Assembly: GCF_009192765.1 (NCBI RefSeq)
Contig: NZ_VOHQ01000006.1
Coordinates: 186,001 to 250,000 of the forward strand
Source of the DNA: Agriterribacter humi
GTDB lineage: Bacteria > Bacteroidota > Bacteroidia > Chitinophagales > Chitinophagaceae
Length of the DNA: 64,000 nucleotides
Direction of reading: 5' to 3'
A program made the translations under genes and the position numbers. Positions within the stretch are counted from its first letter, which is position 1; the number at the start of each line of letters is the position of its first letter. The notes below the pieces were generated by a model that was given only the letters and a program-made list of their open reading frames with translations, was not told the origin of the DNA and did no database searches. Positions 36,091 to 44,410 of the stretch are shown here, piece after piece.

Positions 36091-36882
36091 ATGGCAAACA
36101 AAGAATACTTCGTCACAAGGCTTTCTTTCAGAGAAGACAGACAACTTATCCGTGATGTTACAGTTTATGAATACAATGGCAAGAGCCTTGATAATGGTGC
36201 TACCCAGAACAGGCAGTGGATGGTTAACAAAGTTACGGCTGGTTACCAAATATCAATTATGACACCTAACCCAGAGGAACAAGGTAATTGGAAAAGGCAT
36301 AATCCTTTTACCTATGAAGGAGGATATTTTAAATGGGAGTTTAAATTACCCTTGAACGACACAAAAAGAAAAACCTTTGTTAGTTATTACCATCATGACA
36401 ATCAAGGCGACAGAACGATATTTGAGAATATTTTCGGGGATTTAATTGTAAGCAAATCCGTTGAATATGGCGACATAGATTCAGACAACAGCGATGAATA
36501 TATAAAGCAATTGATACAGAAAGAATATCTGGCAGATACAACTGTGTTGGTTGTTCTTATTGGTCCGAAAACTAAATGCAGGAAACATGTTGACTGGGAA
36601 ATTTCCGGGGCTTTGAATCGAAAAGTAGGAGATAACTATGCCGGCCTTTTAGGAATTAAGTTACCAGGACATCCAGATTTTGGAACAGGAAAACACAACT
36701 ATGATTTACTGCCCGCTCGTCTATCAGATAATTTAAAAACTGGTTATGCCATTATCAGAGATTGGACGGATGATAGAGTGAAATTGCAATCCTATATAGA
36801 AGAAGCTTTTCAAAAGCGTTCTTCGATGGCTGATAAAAGAGCCAATTCACGAATTCAAATGGATAAAGATACTTGCGAATGA
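36091..36882 (+). CDS. DUF3892-TIR fusion protein
   Basis: Residues 5-58 look like a DUF3892 domain (EYFVTRLSFREDRQLIRDVT, then NRQWMVNKVTAGYQISIM), a small domain of unknown role. Residues 95-240 are a ThsB-like TIR domain: KTFVSYYHHDNQGD, then TTVLVVLIGPKTKCRKHVDWEI. It shares the VVLIG-x-x-T-x-x-RK-x-x-DWEI pattern with the gene just upstream, so the two TIR genes are distant relatives and may work as a pair. Four bases separate them. The N-terminal domain may sense a ligand or partner, but nothing shows which. Confidence 0.75.
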   Translation: MANKEYFVTRLSFREDRQLIRDVTVYEYNGKSLDNGATQNRQWMVNKVTAGYQISIMTPNPEEQGNWKRHNPFTYEGGYFKWEFKLPLNDTKRKTFVSYYHHDNQGDRTIFENIFGDLIVSKSVEYGDIDSDNSDEYIKQLIQKEYLADTTVLVVLIGPKTKCRKHVDWEISGALNRKVGDNYAGLLGIKLPGHPDFGTGKHNYDLLPARLSDNLKTGYAIIRDWTDDRVKLQSYIEEAFQKRSSMADKRANSRIQMDKDTCE

Positions 36883-38039
36883 AAAACAGACTAAAATACC
36901 CATTATCAATTTTTGTGGCCTGGCATCCCGCCTTCGCTGAGGGAAAACAAATTGCAAATGATTTGTACAGTTCATTTTGTAGAGATATTGAGGAGCCATT
37001 ATCAAGAGGCTTGGGAATACAAGTTTATTATCGCAGTGCTACGCTTATTCCCGTTGACAAGAACATTGCAAACCGAAATGCAATTATTCTGCTCATTGAT
37101 GAAAATTACATGACAGATGGAGGCTTTCAAGAGTTCACAAAACAACTTGTTGGTCTTACGGACGACAATACCAGAATTTATCCAATTGCATTATGCAAAC
37201 AAGCCACTGGTATTGGATGTGGGCTTGACTCCATTCAATTTATCAGGTATCATGATGGATTTATCAATATTCGGGACGAATATGAAAAAGGAATCAAAAA
37301 AATAAAATCCGAACTTTTACATGATTGTGCACGATTGCTGATGAAATTTCAACCAGTTTGGATGGATAAAGAAGGCAGTAAAATACCATCGCCTGTAAAA
37401 TTATTTTTAAGTCACGCCAAAAAAGACGGAATAGAAACGACAAAGAAATTTAAACTATTCGTAGAATCTGAAACCAAACTCGATGTATTCTTTGATACTG
37501 TAGATATTGCCGATGGCTATGAGTTTGAAAAGCAAATAGAGGCCAATATTGAAAATGCCGCATTAGTTGTTTTTCATACAGACGAATATTCATCCAGAGA
37601 ATGGTGCAGAATTGAAGTCCTTGTTGCCAAGCGGAATAAATGCTCCATTGTTGTAGTTCATGATATTAAGGATGGAGAAAAGAGAGCATTCCCATACATG
37701 GGTAATACACCAACCATTACATTAAAGGGAGACGAATCTTCCAGTTTCATGGAAATTCTGACTTTGACTCTCTATCAGGTAGTAAACAATCTGTACCAAA
37801 GAGAATTGTTGCAATCTTTTGAAACAGAGTTTAAGAATGACCAAGCCGAATTTGTGATAATCACATCACCCCCGGAGCTTTTCAATTATATAGACCTTTA
37901 CAAAATGAAGGTAACAGAAAAAAGGAAACTGATTGTACTCTATCCTGAACCGCCGCTTGGAGCGGAAGAACTTCGAATATTGAATGACATAGATAAAGAT
38001 ATCAGATTTGTTACACCCATTTACCTACCAACATTATAA
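36879..38039 (+). CDS. Tandem TIR-TIR protein
   Basis: The ATG at 36879 gives an ATGA overlap with the preceding stop; a TTG two codons earlier is less likely. The N-terminal part (to about residue 150) starts LSIFVAWHPAFAEGKQIAND and includes AIILLIDENYM, a divergent TIR-like fold. Residues about 172-300 are a classical TIR domain: VKLFLSHAKKDG, LDVFFDTVDIADG, AALVVFHTDEYSSREWCRIE. The Glu of WCRIE matches the NAD-cleaving Glu of TIR enzymes. A third region of about 85 residues at the C-terminus is unassigned. The pairing of an odd and a canonical TIR suggests one regulates the other. Confidence 0.75.
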   Translation: MKNRLKYPLSIFVAWHPAFAEGKQIANDLYSSFCRDIEEPLSRGLGIQVYYRSATLIPVDKNIANRNAIILLIDENYMTDGGFQEFTKQLVGLTDDNTRIYPIALCKQATGIGCGLDSIQFIRYHDGFINIRDEYEKGIKKIKSELLHDCARLLMKFQPVWMDKEGSKIPSPVKLFLSHAKKDGIETTKKFKLFVESETKLDVFFDTVDIADGYEFEKQIEANIENAALVVFHTDEYSSREWCRIEVLVAKRNKCSIVVVHDIKDGEKRAFPYMGNTPTITLKGDESSSFMEILTLTLYQVVNNLYQRELLQSFETEFKNDQAEFVIITSPPELFNYIDLYKMKVTEKRKLIVLYPEPPLGAEELRILNDIDKDIRFVTPIYLPTL

Positions 38040-38041
38040 AT

Positions 38042-39004
38042 ATGGAAGCAGAAAAGAACATATCGGGTATTTCAGAAAATCTTGCGGAATCAATTGCAGA
38101 GCAAAAGGAACTGAAGCTAAAATCAAGGCAAAAAGGAATCCTTGATGGAATACGAATTGCCGTTTCGGCTTCTGATAATGAAGATTTAGAACATTTAGGG
38201 CTTTCAATTCAACATTTAAAGGATGTTATGATTGAACTGGCACGTTATATAATGGCAAATGGTGGAACACTTTTGTATGGAGGTCATTTGAAAAATGAAG
38301 GATTTACCCGGCTGTTCGCAGAATTGTCATATCAATATAAATATTTGGATGATAAATCATTTCGGTTTGTAAACTACTTCCCTTTTCCGAACAGCAACTC
38401 GCTTACACTGGTGATTAAAGCAGATTTTGTTAAACAGCAGGTTGAGCCTGTTACAATAGAGATACCAAAACATTTAGGAGATATTGATAAGAATCGGAAA
38501 TATGATCCTTTTAATAATATCGAAGACCGATACATTTTTTCTGAATGCTTCTCAGACATGAGAAGAATTATGGCTAATGAAAGTCATGCAAGATTTTTAC
38601 TGGGTGGAAAGCAAAGTAATTTCTTAGGCTATTTACCAGGTATCATTGAAGAAGCGTACTATTCACTACAGGCCAATAAACCTATATACATTATCGGTGG
38701 CTTTGGTGGTGCTGCAAAATCGCTGTCAAGAGTTATTCGTGGTGAAGTTCCAAAAGAATTTACTAATGAATTCCAATATAGCAATTCATTTATTCAAGAA
38801 TTCAAAAAAACATATTCCGACAAAGCGAGTGTGCTTATTGATTACAACCAGCTATTTGACTTCTTCAAGCAATATAATCTTGAGAGATTTTCTAAAATGA
38901 ATGGTTTATCTGTAGATGAAAACATTGTGTTGTTTGAAAGTCAAAATATTCATGAGATAGTTTTCCTTATTATGAAAGGACTTAAAGTGATTTCAAAAAA
39001 ATAA
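38042..39004 (+). CDS. SLOG-superfamily nucleotide-binding protein (TIR-associated)
   Basis: This 320-residue protein has a SLOG/Rossmann-like core: GIRIAVSASDNEDLE, MANGGTLLYGGH (about residues 71-82), and a later KPIYIIGGFGGAAKSL (about 212-227). SLOG domains bind nucleotide-derived ligands; in Thoeris ThsA the SLOG part senses the signal made by the TIR protein. Here no effector domain (SIR2, nuclease or membrane helix) is attached. It starts two bases after the TIR-TIR gene. By family and position it is the likely receiver or processor of a TIR-made signal. Confidence 0.7.
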   Translation: MEAEKNISGISENLAESIAEQKELKLKSRQKGILDGIRIAVSASDNEDLEHLGLSIQHLKDVMIELARYIMANGGTLLYGGHLKNEGFTRLFAELSYQYKYLDDKSFRFVNYFPFPNSNSLTLVIKADFVKQQVEPVTIEIPKHLGDIDKNRKYDPFNNIEDRYIFSECFSDMRRIMANESHARFLLGGKQSNFLGYLPGIIEEAYYSLQANKPIYIIGGFGGAAKSLSRVIRGEVPKEFTNEFQYSNSFIQEFKKTYSDKASVLIDYNQLFDFFKQYNLERFSKMNGLSVDENIVLFESQNIHEIVFLIMKGLKVISKK

Positions 39005-39020
39005 TTAATGCAGAAACATA

Positions 39021-40109
39021 ATGGCATATAAAATACCACAACTTCCTTTGGATTTTGATATAGAAACCAAAGCAATCCTAAAAAAAACGGCGGCTGCCCG
39101 CAGTGCATTGGCCGAGATGAAAGGGGCTGCCCTGAGCATTCCGAATGAAAGCATTTTAATCAGTACCCTTTCATTACAAGAGGCTAAAGACAGTTCGGCC
39201 ATTGAGAATATCATCACCACACATGATGAATTGTATCAGGGTGATTATCTGAAAAAAGAATTTAAGTCCATCGCATCCAAAGAAGTGCACAACTATGCCG
39301 AAGCATTGCGTTGGGGCTTTGAAACCGTAAGGCAAAAGGGAATATTGACAAACAACCACATCATTCAAATGCAGGCAACACTGGAAGAAAATGATGCAGG
39401 TTTTAGAAAAGTACCCGGCACAGAATTGAAAAATGAGCAAACAGGTGAAATAGTTTATACTCCACCGCAAACGCATGATGAAGTGGTAGCCTTTATGAGA
39501 AATCTGGAGCAGTTCATCAACGACAATTCACTCAGCGATTGGGACCCCTTGGTGAAGATGGCCATCATCCACCATCAGTTTGAAAGCATCCACCCTTTTT
39601 ATGACGGTAACGGAAGAACGGGCAGGATTATCAATATCCTGTATCTGGTAAAAGAAGGCCTGTTGAATTTACCCATCCTGTATTTAAGCCGCTACATCAA
39701 TCAAAACAAAGCAGATTATTACCGTTTGCTCCAAAAAGTACGCTCCGAAAACGCCTGGGAAGAATGGGTCCTGTACATACTTGATGGTGTGGAACAGACT
39801 TCTTTGCAAACCATCAAGCTAATAGACGGTATCAAAGCCATTATGCAAAGGCACAAACACAAGCTCAGAAGGGACTTACCCAAAATTTACAGTCAGGACT
39901 TACTCAACAATCTGTTCCGGCATCCTTATACCAAAATTGACTTTGTGATGGCGGATTTGGCTGTGAGCAGACCGACTGCAACACGGTATCTAGATGAACT
40001 TACGGCCATAAACATTGTGCATAAACACAAGCTGGGCAAGGATAATTACTATATTAACCATGAGTTGTTCGATTTGCTGGCGAATGTGAACTCAAATACA
40101 GGAACATGA
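39021..40109 (+). CDS. Fic-domain AMPylase-like protein with inhibitory helix and winged helix
   Basis: This 362-residue protein has the full Fic active motif HPFYDGNGRTGR (about residues 191-202). An N-terminal inhibitory motif of the (S/T)xxxE(G/N) type is seen in SSAIEN (about 58-63), which marks a self-inhibited class II Fic enzyme. The C-terminus has a winged-helix domain (LAVSRPTATRYLDELTAINIV) that could bind DNA. Fic enzymes transfer AMP or a similar group to target proteins. Such genes are often found in type I restriction operons with unknown purpose. It sits 16 bases after the SLOG gene. Confidence 0.9.
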   Translation: MAYKIPQLPLDFDIETKAILKKTAAARSALAEMKGAALSIPNESILISTLSLQEAKDSSAIENIITTHDELYQGDYLKKEFKSIASKEVHNYAEALRWGFETVRQKGILTNNHIIQMQATLEENDAGFRKVPGTELKNEQTGEIVYTPPQTHDEVVAFMRNLEQFINDNSLSDWDPLVKMAIIHHQFESIHPFYDGNGRTGRIINILYLVKEGLLNLPILYLSRYINQNKADYYRLLQKVRSENAWEEWVLYILDGVEQTSLQTIKLIDGIKAIMQRHKHKLRRDLPKIYSQDLLNNLFRHPYTKIDFVMADLAVSRPTATRYLDELTAINIVHKHKLGKDNYYINHELFDLLANVNSNTGT

Positions 40110-40336
40110 TAAGAAAAACGGAAAATCTTATCATGTCCGAACCCACATGTAAAGAAAACAGTACTTTTCTTTACATGACAAAGACTACATGTAAAGGTAT
40201 TTATTTTTAAGTACAGGTTCTACAAAATCAACAGAGGTCAAAATATCCTTGCAAAAACAGGTTCATGTAAAGAAAACCGGCAAAACTACACATGAGCAAG
40301 GCAATGTGTATAGAAAACCGCACTTTTCTATACATG
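40104..40336 (+). repeat. Array of related palindromes between fic and hsdR
   Basis: Three perfect hairpins of one design are present. Arm pairs are 40104-40114/40126-40136 (ACATGATAAGA, 11 bp), 40146-40158/40165-40177 (CATGTAAAGAAAA, 13 bp, 6-base loop) and 40307-40317/40324-40334 (TGTATAGAAAA, 11 bp, 6-base loop). Two single half-sites, CATGTAAAG at 40188 and CATGTAAAGAAAAC at 40264, lie between. The first hairpin overlaps the fic stop codon. They could be binding sites for a regulator such as the Fic winged helix, or RNA hairpins controlling hsdR. Confidence 0.75.
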
Positions 40337-40358
40337 AAACAAACGAAATGACAAAGTA

Positions 40359-43300
40359 ATGGACACACCAAGTTTTAAAGAAGACCATATCAGCCAGATT
40401 CCGGCATTGCAAATGTTGGTGAATTTGGGTTATACCTATTTAAATCCGGCAGAGGCCGACAGGCAAAGAGGGGGTAAAACCACCAATGTATTATTGGAAG
40501 ATGTTTTGCGGAAACAACTGAAGGAAATCAACAGCATAAGGGTAAGTACCACCAAAACCAGCATTTTCACCGACGAGAATATTGAACGGGGCATTTTGGC
40601 ACTGAAAAATCTGCCCATGAATGAAGGTTACATTGCAGCCAGCGAAAAAGCATACAACCTGCTCACTTTAGGTCAGGCATTGGAGCAAAGTGTAGACGGC
40701 GACAAAAAAAGTTTTACCCTTCAATACATTGACTGGAAAAACATTGGTAACAATGTGTTTCATGTAAGCGAAGAATTCAGCGTAATGCGTTCTACGAGCA
40801 AGGAACACTACCGTCCCGATCTCGTATTGTTCGTAAACGGCATTCCGCTTTGCATCATTGAGTGCAAAAGACCCGATATGAAAGAGCCATTGAAACAGGC
40901 TATCAGTCAGCAAACAAGGAGTCAACAGGAAGACGGGATCAGGCACTTATACGTCTATTCCCAATTACTACTTTCCATAAGCTGCACACAGGCTTTGTAT
41001 GGCACCAATTCAACACCCGAAAAGTTTTGGGCAAAGTGGCAGGAGAAATTCAGCAATGATGAAGAAGAACGCAATTACAAAAGCAAATTACAGGAACTCA
41101 AAAACAAACCGCTTCCGATTTCCATAAAAGAACAACTGTTTTCTGACCGATTCAAATACGTTCGACAATATTTTGATGCCTTGGAACAAGAGGAAATTCT
41201 GCCAACTGAGCAGGATAATTATTTGTTCGGCTTATGTCGTCCAGAACGGTTGATGGATATTATTTTCAATTACGTTTTGTTTGACAATGGAGAAAAAAAA
41301 GTAGCCCGTTACCAGCAGTTTTTCGCTGTTAAGAAATCCATGCAACGCATCAAAAATGTTGAGAGCGGAAAAAGAAAGGGGGGTGTTATCTGGCATACGC
41401 AAGGAAGTGGAAAATCATTGACCATGGTAATGTTGGCTCAAGCTATTGCCATGGAGCCGAGCATCCGCAATCCTAAAATTGTGTTGGTAACAGACAGAAC
41501 AGATTTGGACAATCAAATTACCAGTACGTTCAGGAAGTGTGGCAAGTTTGTAGAAAACGCAACAACGGGACAACGTTTGGTAGAATTACTGGAAAGTAAA
41601 AGCGATGCCGTGGTTACTACCATCATTAATAAATTTGTGGCCGCAATAAAAAAAATAAAGAATCCCCTGCAAAGTCATGATATTTTTGTTTTAGTGGATG
41701 AAGGTCACCGGACACAGCACGGCATTTTTAATATTGACATGCAAAAGACTTTGCCCAATGCATGCTTTATTGCTATGACCGGAACGCCTTTGTTTCACAA
41801 GCATAAGAACACAGCCGAACTATTTGGAGGCATGATTGATTCCTACACCGTTAATCAGGCAGTAAGTGACAAAGCCGTGGTTCCACTTTTATATGAAGGC
41901 AGAGTGGCAAAACAAACCGTGAATGAAAATCCGATTGATACTTTTTTCAGCCTGGTATCTGAACCTTTAACCGACTATCAAAAGGCTGATTTAAAAAAGA
42001 AATTTTCAAGAGCTGACCAACTTAACAGTGCGGAGCAAAAAGTTTATGCTATAGCCTGGGATATTAGTTTGCATTTCCGTGACAACTGGCAGGGCACACC
42101 GTTTAAAGCACAATTGGTTTGCGATAAAAAAGTAAATGCTATCCGCTACAATGAATTTTTAAATGAAATAGGAATTGTAAGCAGTGAGGTGCTCATTTCA
42201 TCCATTGACGAAAGGGAAGGTGAAGAAAGTGCCTATGAAAAGTCAACAGAAAAAGAAAACCGGTTTTGGAGGAAGATGATGGATGAACACGGCAATGCCA
42301 AATCTTATGAGAAAAATTTAATCAGCCGGTTCAAGAATCAGAAGGATCCTGAGATAATTATTGTGGTTGACAAACTGCTCACCGGTTTTGACGAACCAAA
42401 GAACACCGTTTTGTATCTCACAAGAAATTTGCAGGGGCATAAATTATTACAGGCCATTGCAAGGGTGAATCGAATTTACCCCGATAAAGAATTTGGCTAC
42501 ATCATTGACTATTACGGAGTGATTGAAAATTTAGATGATGCGTTGGAGATGTATTCTTCATTTGAGGATTTTGACAAAGAAGATTTGCTTGGAACAATTA
42601 CCAACATCAGCGATGAAATAAAAAAGCTTCCACAAAAGCATTCTGAATTGTGGGATATATTTAAAACCGTCGCCAACAAACGGGATGCAGAAGCCTACCA
42701 GATACTATTGAAAGATGAAGCAGTACGGGTTATTTTCTATGATAAGCTGGCAGCGTTTGCGAAAAGTTTAAAGCTGGCTCTTTCATCAATTCAGTTTCAC
42801 GATGAAGTTGATGAGAAGTCAATAAACAGGTACAAAGAGGATATGGCAATGTTCCTAAAACTTCGTTTGACAGTAATTGAAAGATACAGCGATGAAGTTG
42901 ATTACAAGCAGTACGAAGGACAGATTCAAAAACTGATTGACACGCACGTCACCACAGAGAAAATTGAAACCATCACTGAACTGGTAAATATTTTTGATAA
43001 AGATAAATTTCAGCAGGAGGTAGAGAACACCACAGGGAAAGCAGCTAAGGCGGACAAGATTGCAAGTAGAACAGCGAAGCACATCACTGAAAAAATGGAT
43101 GAAGATCCTGCTTTTTACAAGAAGTTTTCGCAAATGCTGAAAGAGACGATTGCCGACTATGAAGCCAAACGGATCAGTGAGGCACAATACCTAAGCAGGG
43201 TTCAAGACATCATGAACAATGTGTTAGCTCATACCGACAATGATATTCCTGAGCAATTGAAAGGCAGAGATGTGGCCAAAGCCTTTTATGGTTTGACAGT

Positions 43301-43583
43301 TGAAGCACTGTCAGAAAAAATTCAAGACAATATAGTTCGAAAAGAAGTCGCAACACAGGCGGCCTTAAAAATTGACGACTTGATTCAAAGTTCTGTTTTA
43401 GACAATGGCAAACCCATTATTGACTGGCAATACAAAACAAGCATTACGGGAAAATTGCTTATTGAAATCGGAGACTATCTGATTGATGAGGTGCGAGATA
43501 AATACAGTATTGACTTGTCGTTCAGGGACATGGACAAAATTGCTGAAGATTTTATTGAAGTGGCTAAAATTCGTTACAAGTAA
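40359..43583 (+). CDS. hsdR: Type I restriction endonuclease subunit HsdR
   Basis: This 1074-residue protein has an N-terminal PD-(D/E)xK nuclease (RPDLVLFVNGIPLCIIECKRP, about residues 150-170). The SF2 translocase follows, with Walker A HTQGSGKSLTM (about 345-355), the DEGH box in VLVDEGHRTQHG (about 445), MTGTPL, and motif VI-like QAIARVNRIYP. A helical C-terminal region that docks on HsdM/HsdS follows. It pulls DNA through and cuts away from the site when the target is unmethylated. It is separated from hsdM and hsdS by the TIR/SLOG/fic genes and the palindrome array, so its expression may be set apart. Confidence 0.96.
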   Translation: MDTPSFKEDHISQIPALQMLVNLGYTYLNPAEADRQRGGKTTNVLLEDVLRKQLKEINSIRVSTTKTSIFTDENIERGILALKNLPMNEGYIAASEKAYNLLTLGQALEQSVDGDKKSFTLQYIDWKNIGNNVFHVSEEFSVMRSTSKEHYRPDLVLFVNGIPLCIIECKRPDMKEPLKQAISQQTRSQQEDGIRHLYVYSQLLLSISCTQALYGTNSTPEKFWAKWQEKFSNDEEERNYKSKLQELKNKPLPISIKEQLFSDRFKYVRQYFDALEQEEILPTEQDNYLFGLCRPERLMDIIFNYVLFDNGEKKVARYQQFFAVKKSMQRIKNVESGKRKGGVIWHTQGSGKSLTMVMLAQAIAMEPSIRNPKIVLVTDRTDLDNQITSTFRKCGKFVENATTGQRLVELLESKSDAVVTTIINKFVAAIKKIKNPLQSHDIFVLVDEGHRTQHGIFNIDMQKTLPNACFIAMTGTPLFHKHKNTAELFGGMIDSYTVNQAVSDKAVVPLLYEGRVAKQTVNENPIDTFFSLVSEPLTDYQKADLKKKFSRADQLNSAEQKVYAIAWDISLHFRDNWQGTPFKAQLVCDKKVNAIRYNEFLNEIGIVSSEVLISSIDEREGEESAYEKSTEKENRFWRKMMDEHGNAKSYEKNLISRFKNQKDPEIIIVVDKLLTGFDEPKNTVLYLTRNLQGHKLLQAIARVNRIYPDKEFGYIIDYYGVIENLDDALEMYSSFEDFDKEDLLGTITNISDEIKKLPQKHSELWDIFKTVANKRDAEAYQILLKDEAVRVIFYDKLAAFAKSLKLALSSIQFHDEVDEKSINRYKEDMAMFLKLRLTVIERYSDEVDYKQYEGQIQKLIDTHVTTEKIETITELVNIFDKDKFQQEVENTTGKAAKADKIASRTAKHITEKMDEDPAFYKKFSQMLKETIADYEAKRISEAQYLSRVQDIMNNVLAHTDNDIPEQLKGRDVAKAFYGLTVEALSEKIQDNIVRKEVATQAALKIDDLIQSSVLDNGKPIIDWQYKTSITGKLLIEIGDYLIDEVRDKYSIDLSFRDMDKIAEDFIEVAKIRYK

Positions 43584-44278
43584 TGACAGCAGCTATACAA
43601 TTTGGAAGCAGAACAATAGATTTTCGTTTGGAGTACTCTGACAGAAAGTCGCTTGGCATTGCAGTCACTCCCGAAATGGAAGTGTTGGTAAAGGCACCGG
43701 CTAATACTTCCATTGAAAAGATAAAAGAGAAAATAAGGAAAAAAGCACCCTGGATAGTTAAACAACAAAGTTTCTTTCTTTCCTTTCAACCAAAGACACC
43801 ACAACGAAAATTTATTAGCGGTGAAACACATTTATATTTAGGCAGACAATACCGTTTACTAATTCAAATTGGCAAGGAGGAATCAGTCAGGCTAAAAGGC
43901 AAAGTTATTGAAGTAACAGCCAATGAAAAGTCGAGAGCAAAGGACTTATTAAAGGATTGGTATTTACAAAATGCTCGGACAAAATTCCATTTAATTGCTG
44001 CACCACTGATTCACAAATTCAAAAAACACAAAGTAGAACCAAGTTCTATTGTTTTACGAGACATGCCGACACGCTGGGGAAGTTGCACACCAAAAGGAAA
44101 AATTATATTAAATCCTGAATTGATTAAAGCACCTAAAGGTTGTATTGAATATGTAATCATACACGAGCTTTGTCATTTAATACATCACGACCACACACAG
44201 AAATTTTTAGATTTACAAACCAAAGAAATGAAGGACTGGGAAAAGTGGAAAATGAAATTGGAAAAACTATTGGCATGA
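43583..44278 (+). CDS. YgjP-like (M48-type) metallopeptidase
   Basis: This 231-residue protein has the zinc motif HELCH (about residues 194-198) in YVIIHELCHLIHHDHTQKF, preceded by DMPTRWGSCTPKGKIILNPEL, the signature of the YgjP/WLM-like family. It overlaps hsdR by one base, so it is translated with it. Such proteins often follow hsdR in type I operons. A role in restriction control or in processing HsdR has been suggested by position only. After its stop the 132-base gap to the next gene, which is on the other strand, shows nothing clear. Confidence 0.9.
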   Translation: MTAAIQFGSRTIDFRLEYSDRKSLGIAVTPEMEVLVKAPANTSIEKIKEKIRKKAPWIVKQQSFFLSFQPKTPQRKFISGETHLYLGRQYRLLIQIGKEESVRLKGKVIEVTANEKSRAKDLLKDWYLQNARTKFHLIAAPLIHKFKKHKVEPSSIVLRDMPTRWGSCTPKGKIILNPELIKAPKGCIEYVIIHELCHLIHHDHTQKFLDLQTKEMKDWEKWKMKLEKLLA

Positions 44279-44410
44279 GAAGTTCACACACAAAAGTATA
44301 CACATTTGTAAACCGCACAAGCCTGAGCACATACCACCCCTATTTCAGTGCCACTTGCAAATACCCCGCAATATGATTCTACACATTGCTGGTGTCGAAT
44401 ACTGCTCTGT

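Noticed and set aside
35550-39004. Standard Thoeris system
   Set aside because: No SIR2-SLOG ThsA gene is present anywhere in the window, so only a Thoeris-like relation is claimed.
40104-40336. CRISPR-like array
   Set aside because: The repeats are palindromes of unequal spacing and variable sequence, with no regular spacers and no cas genes.
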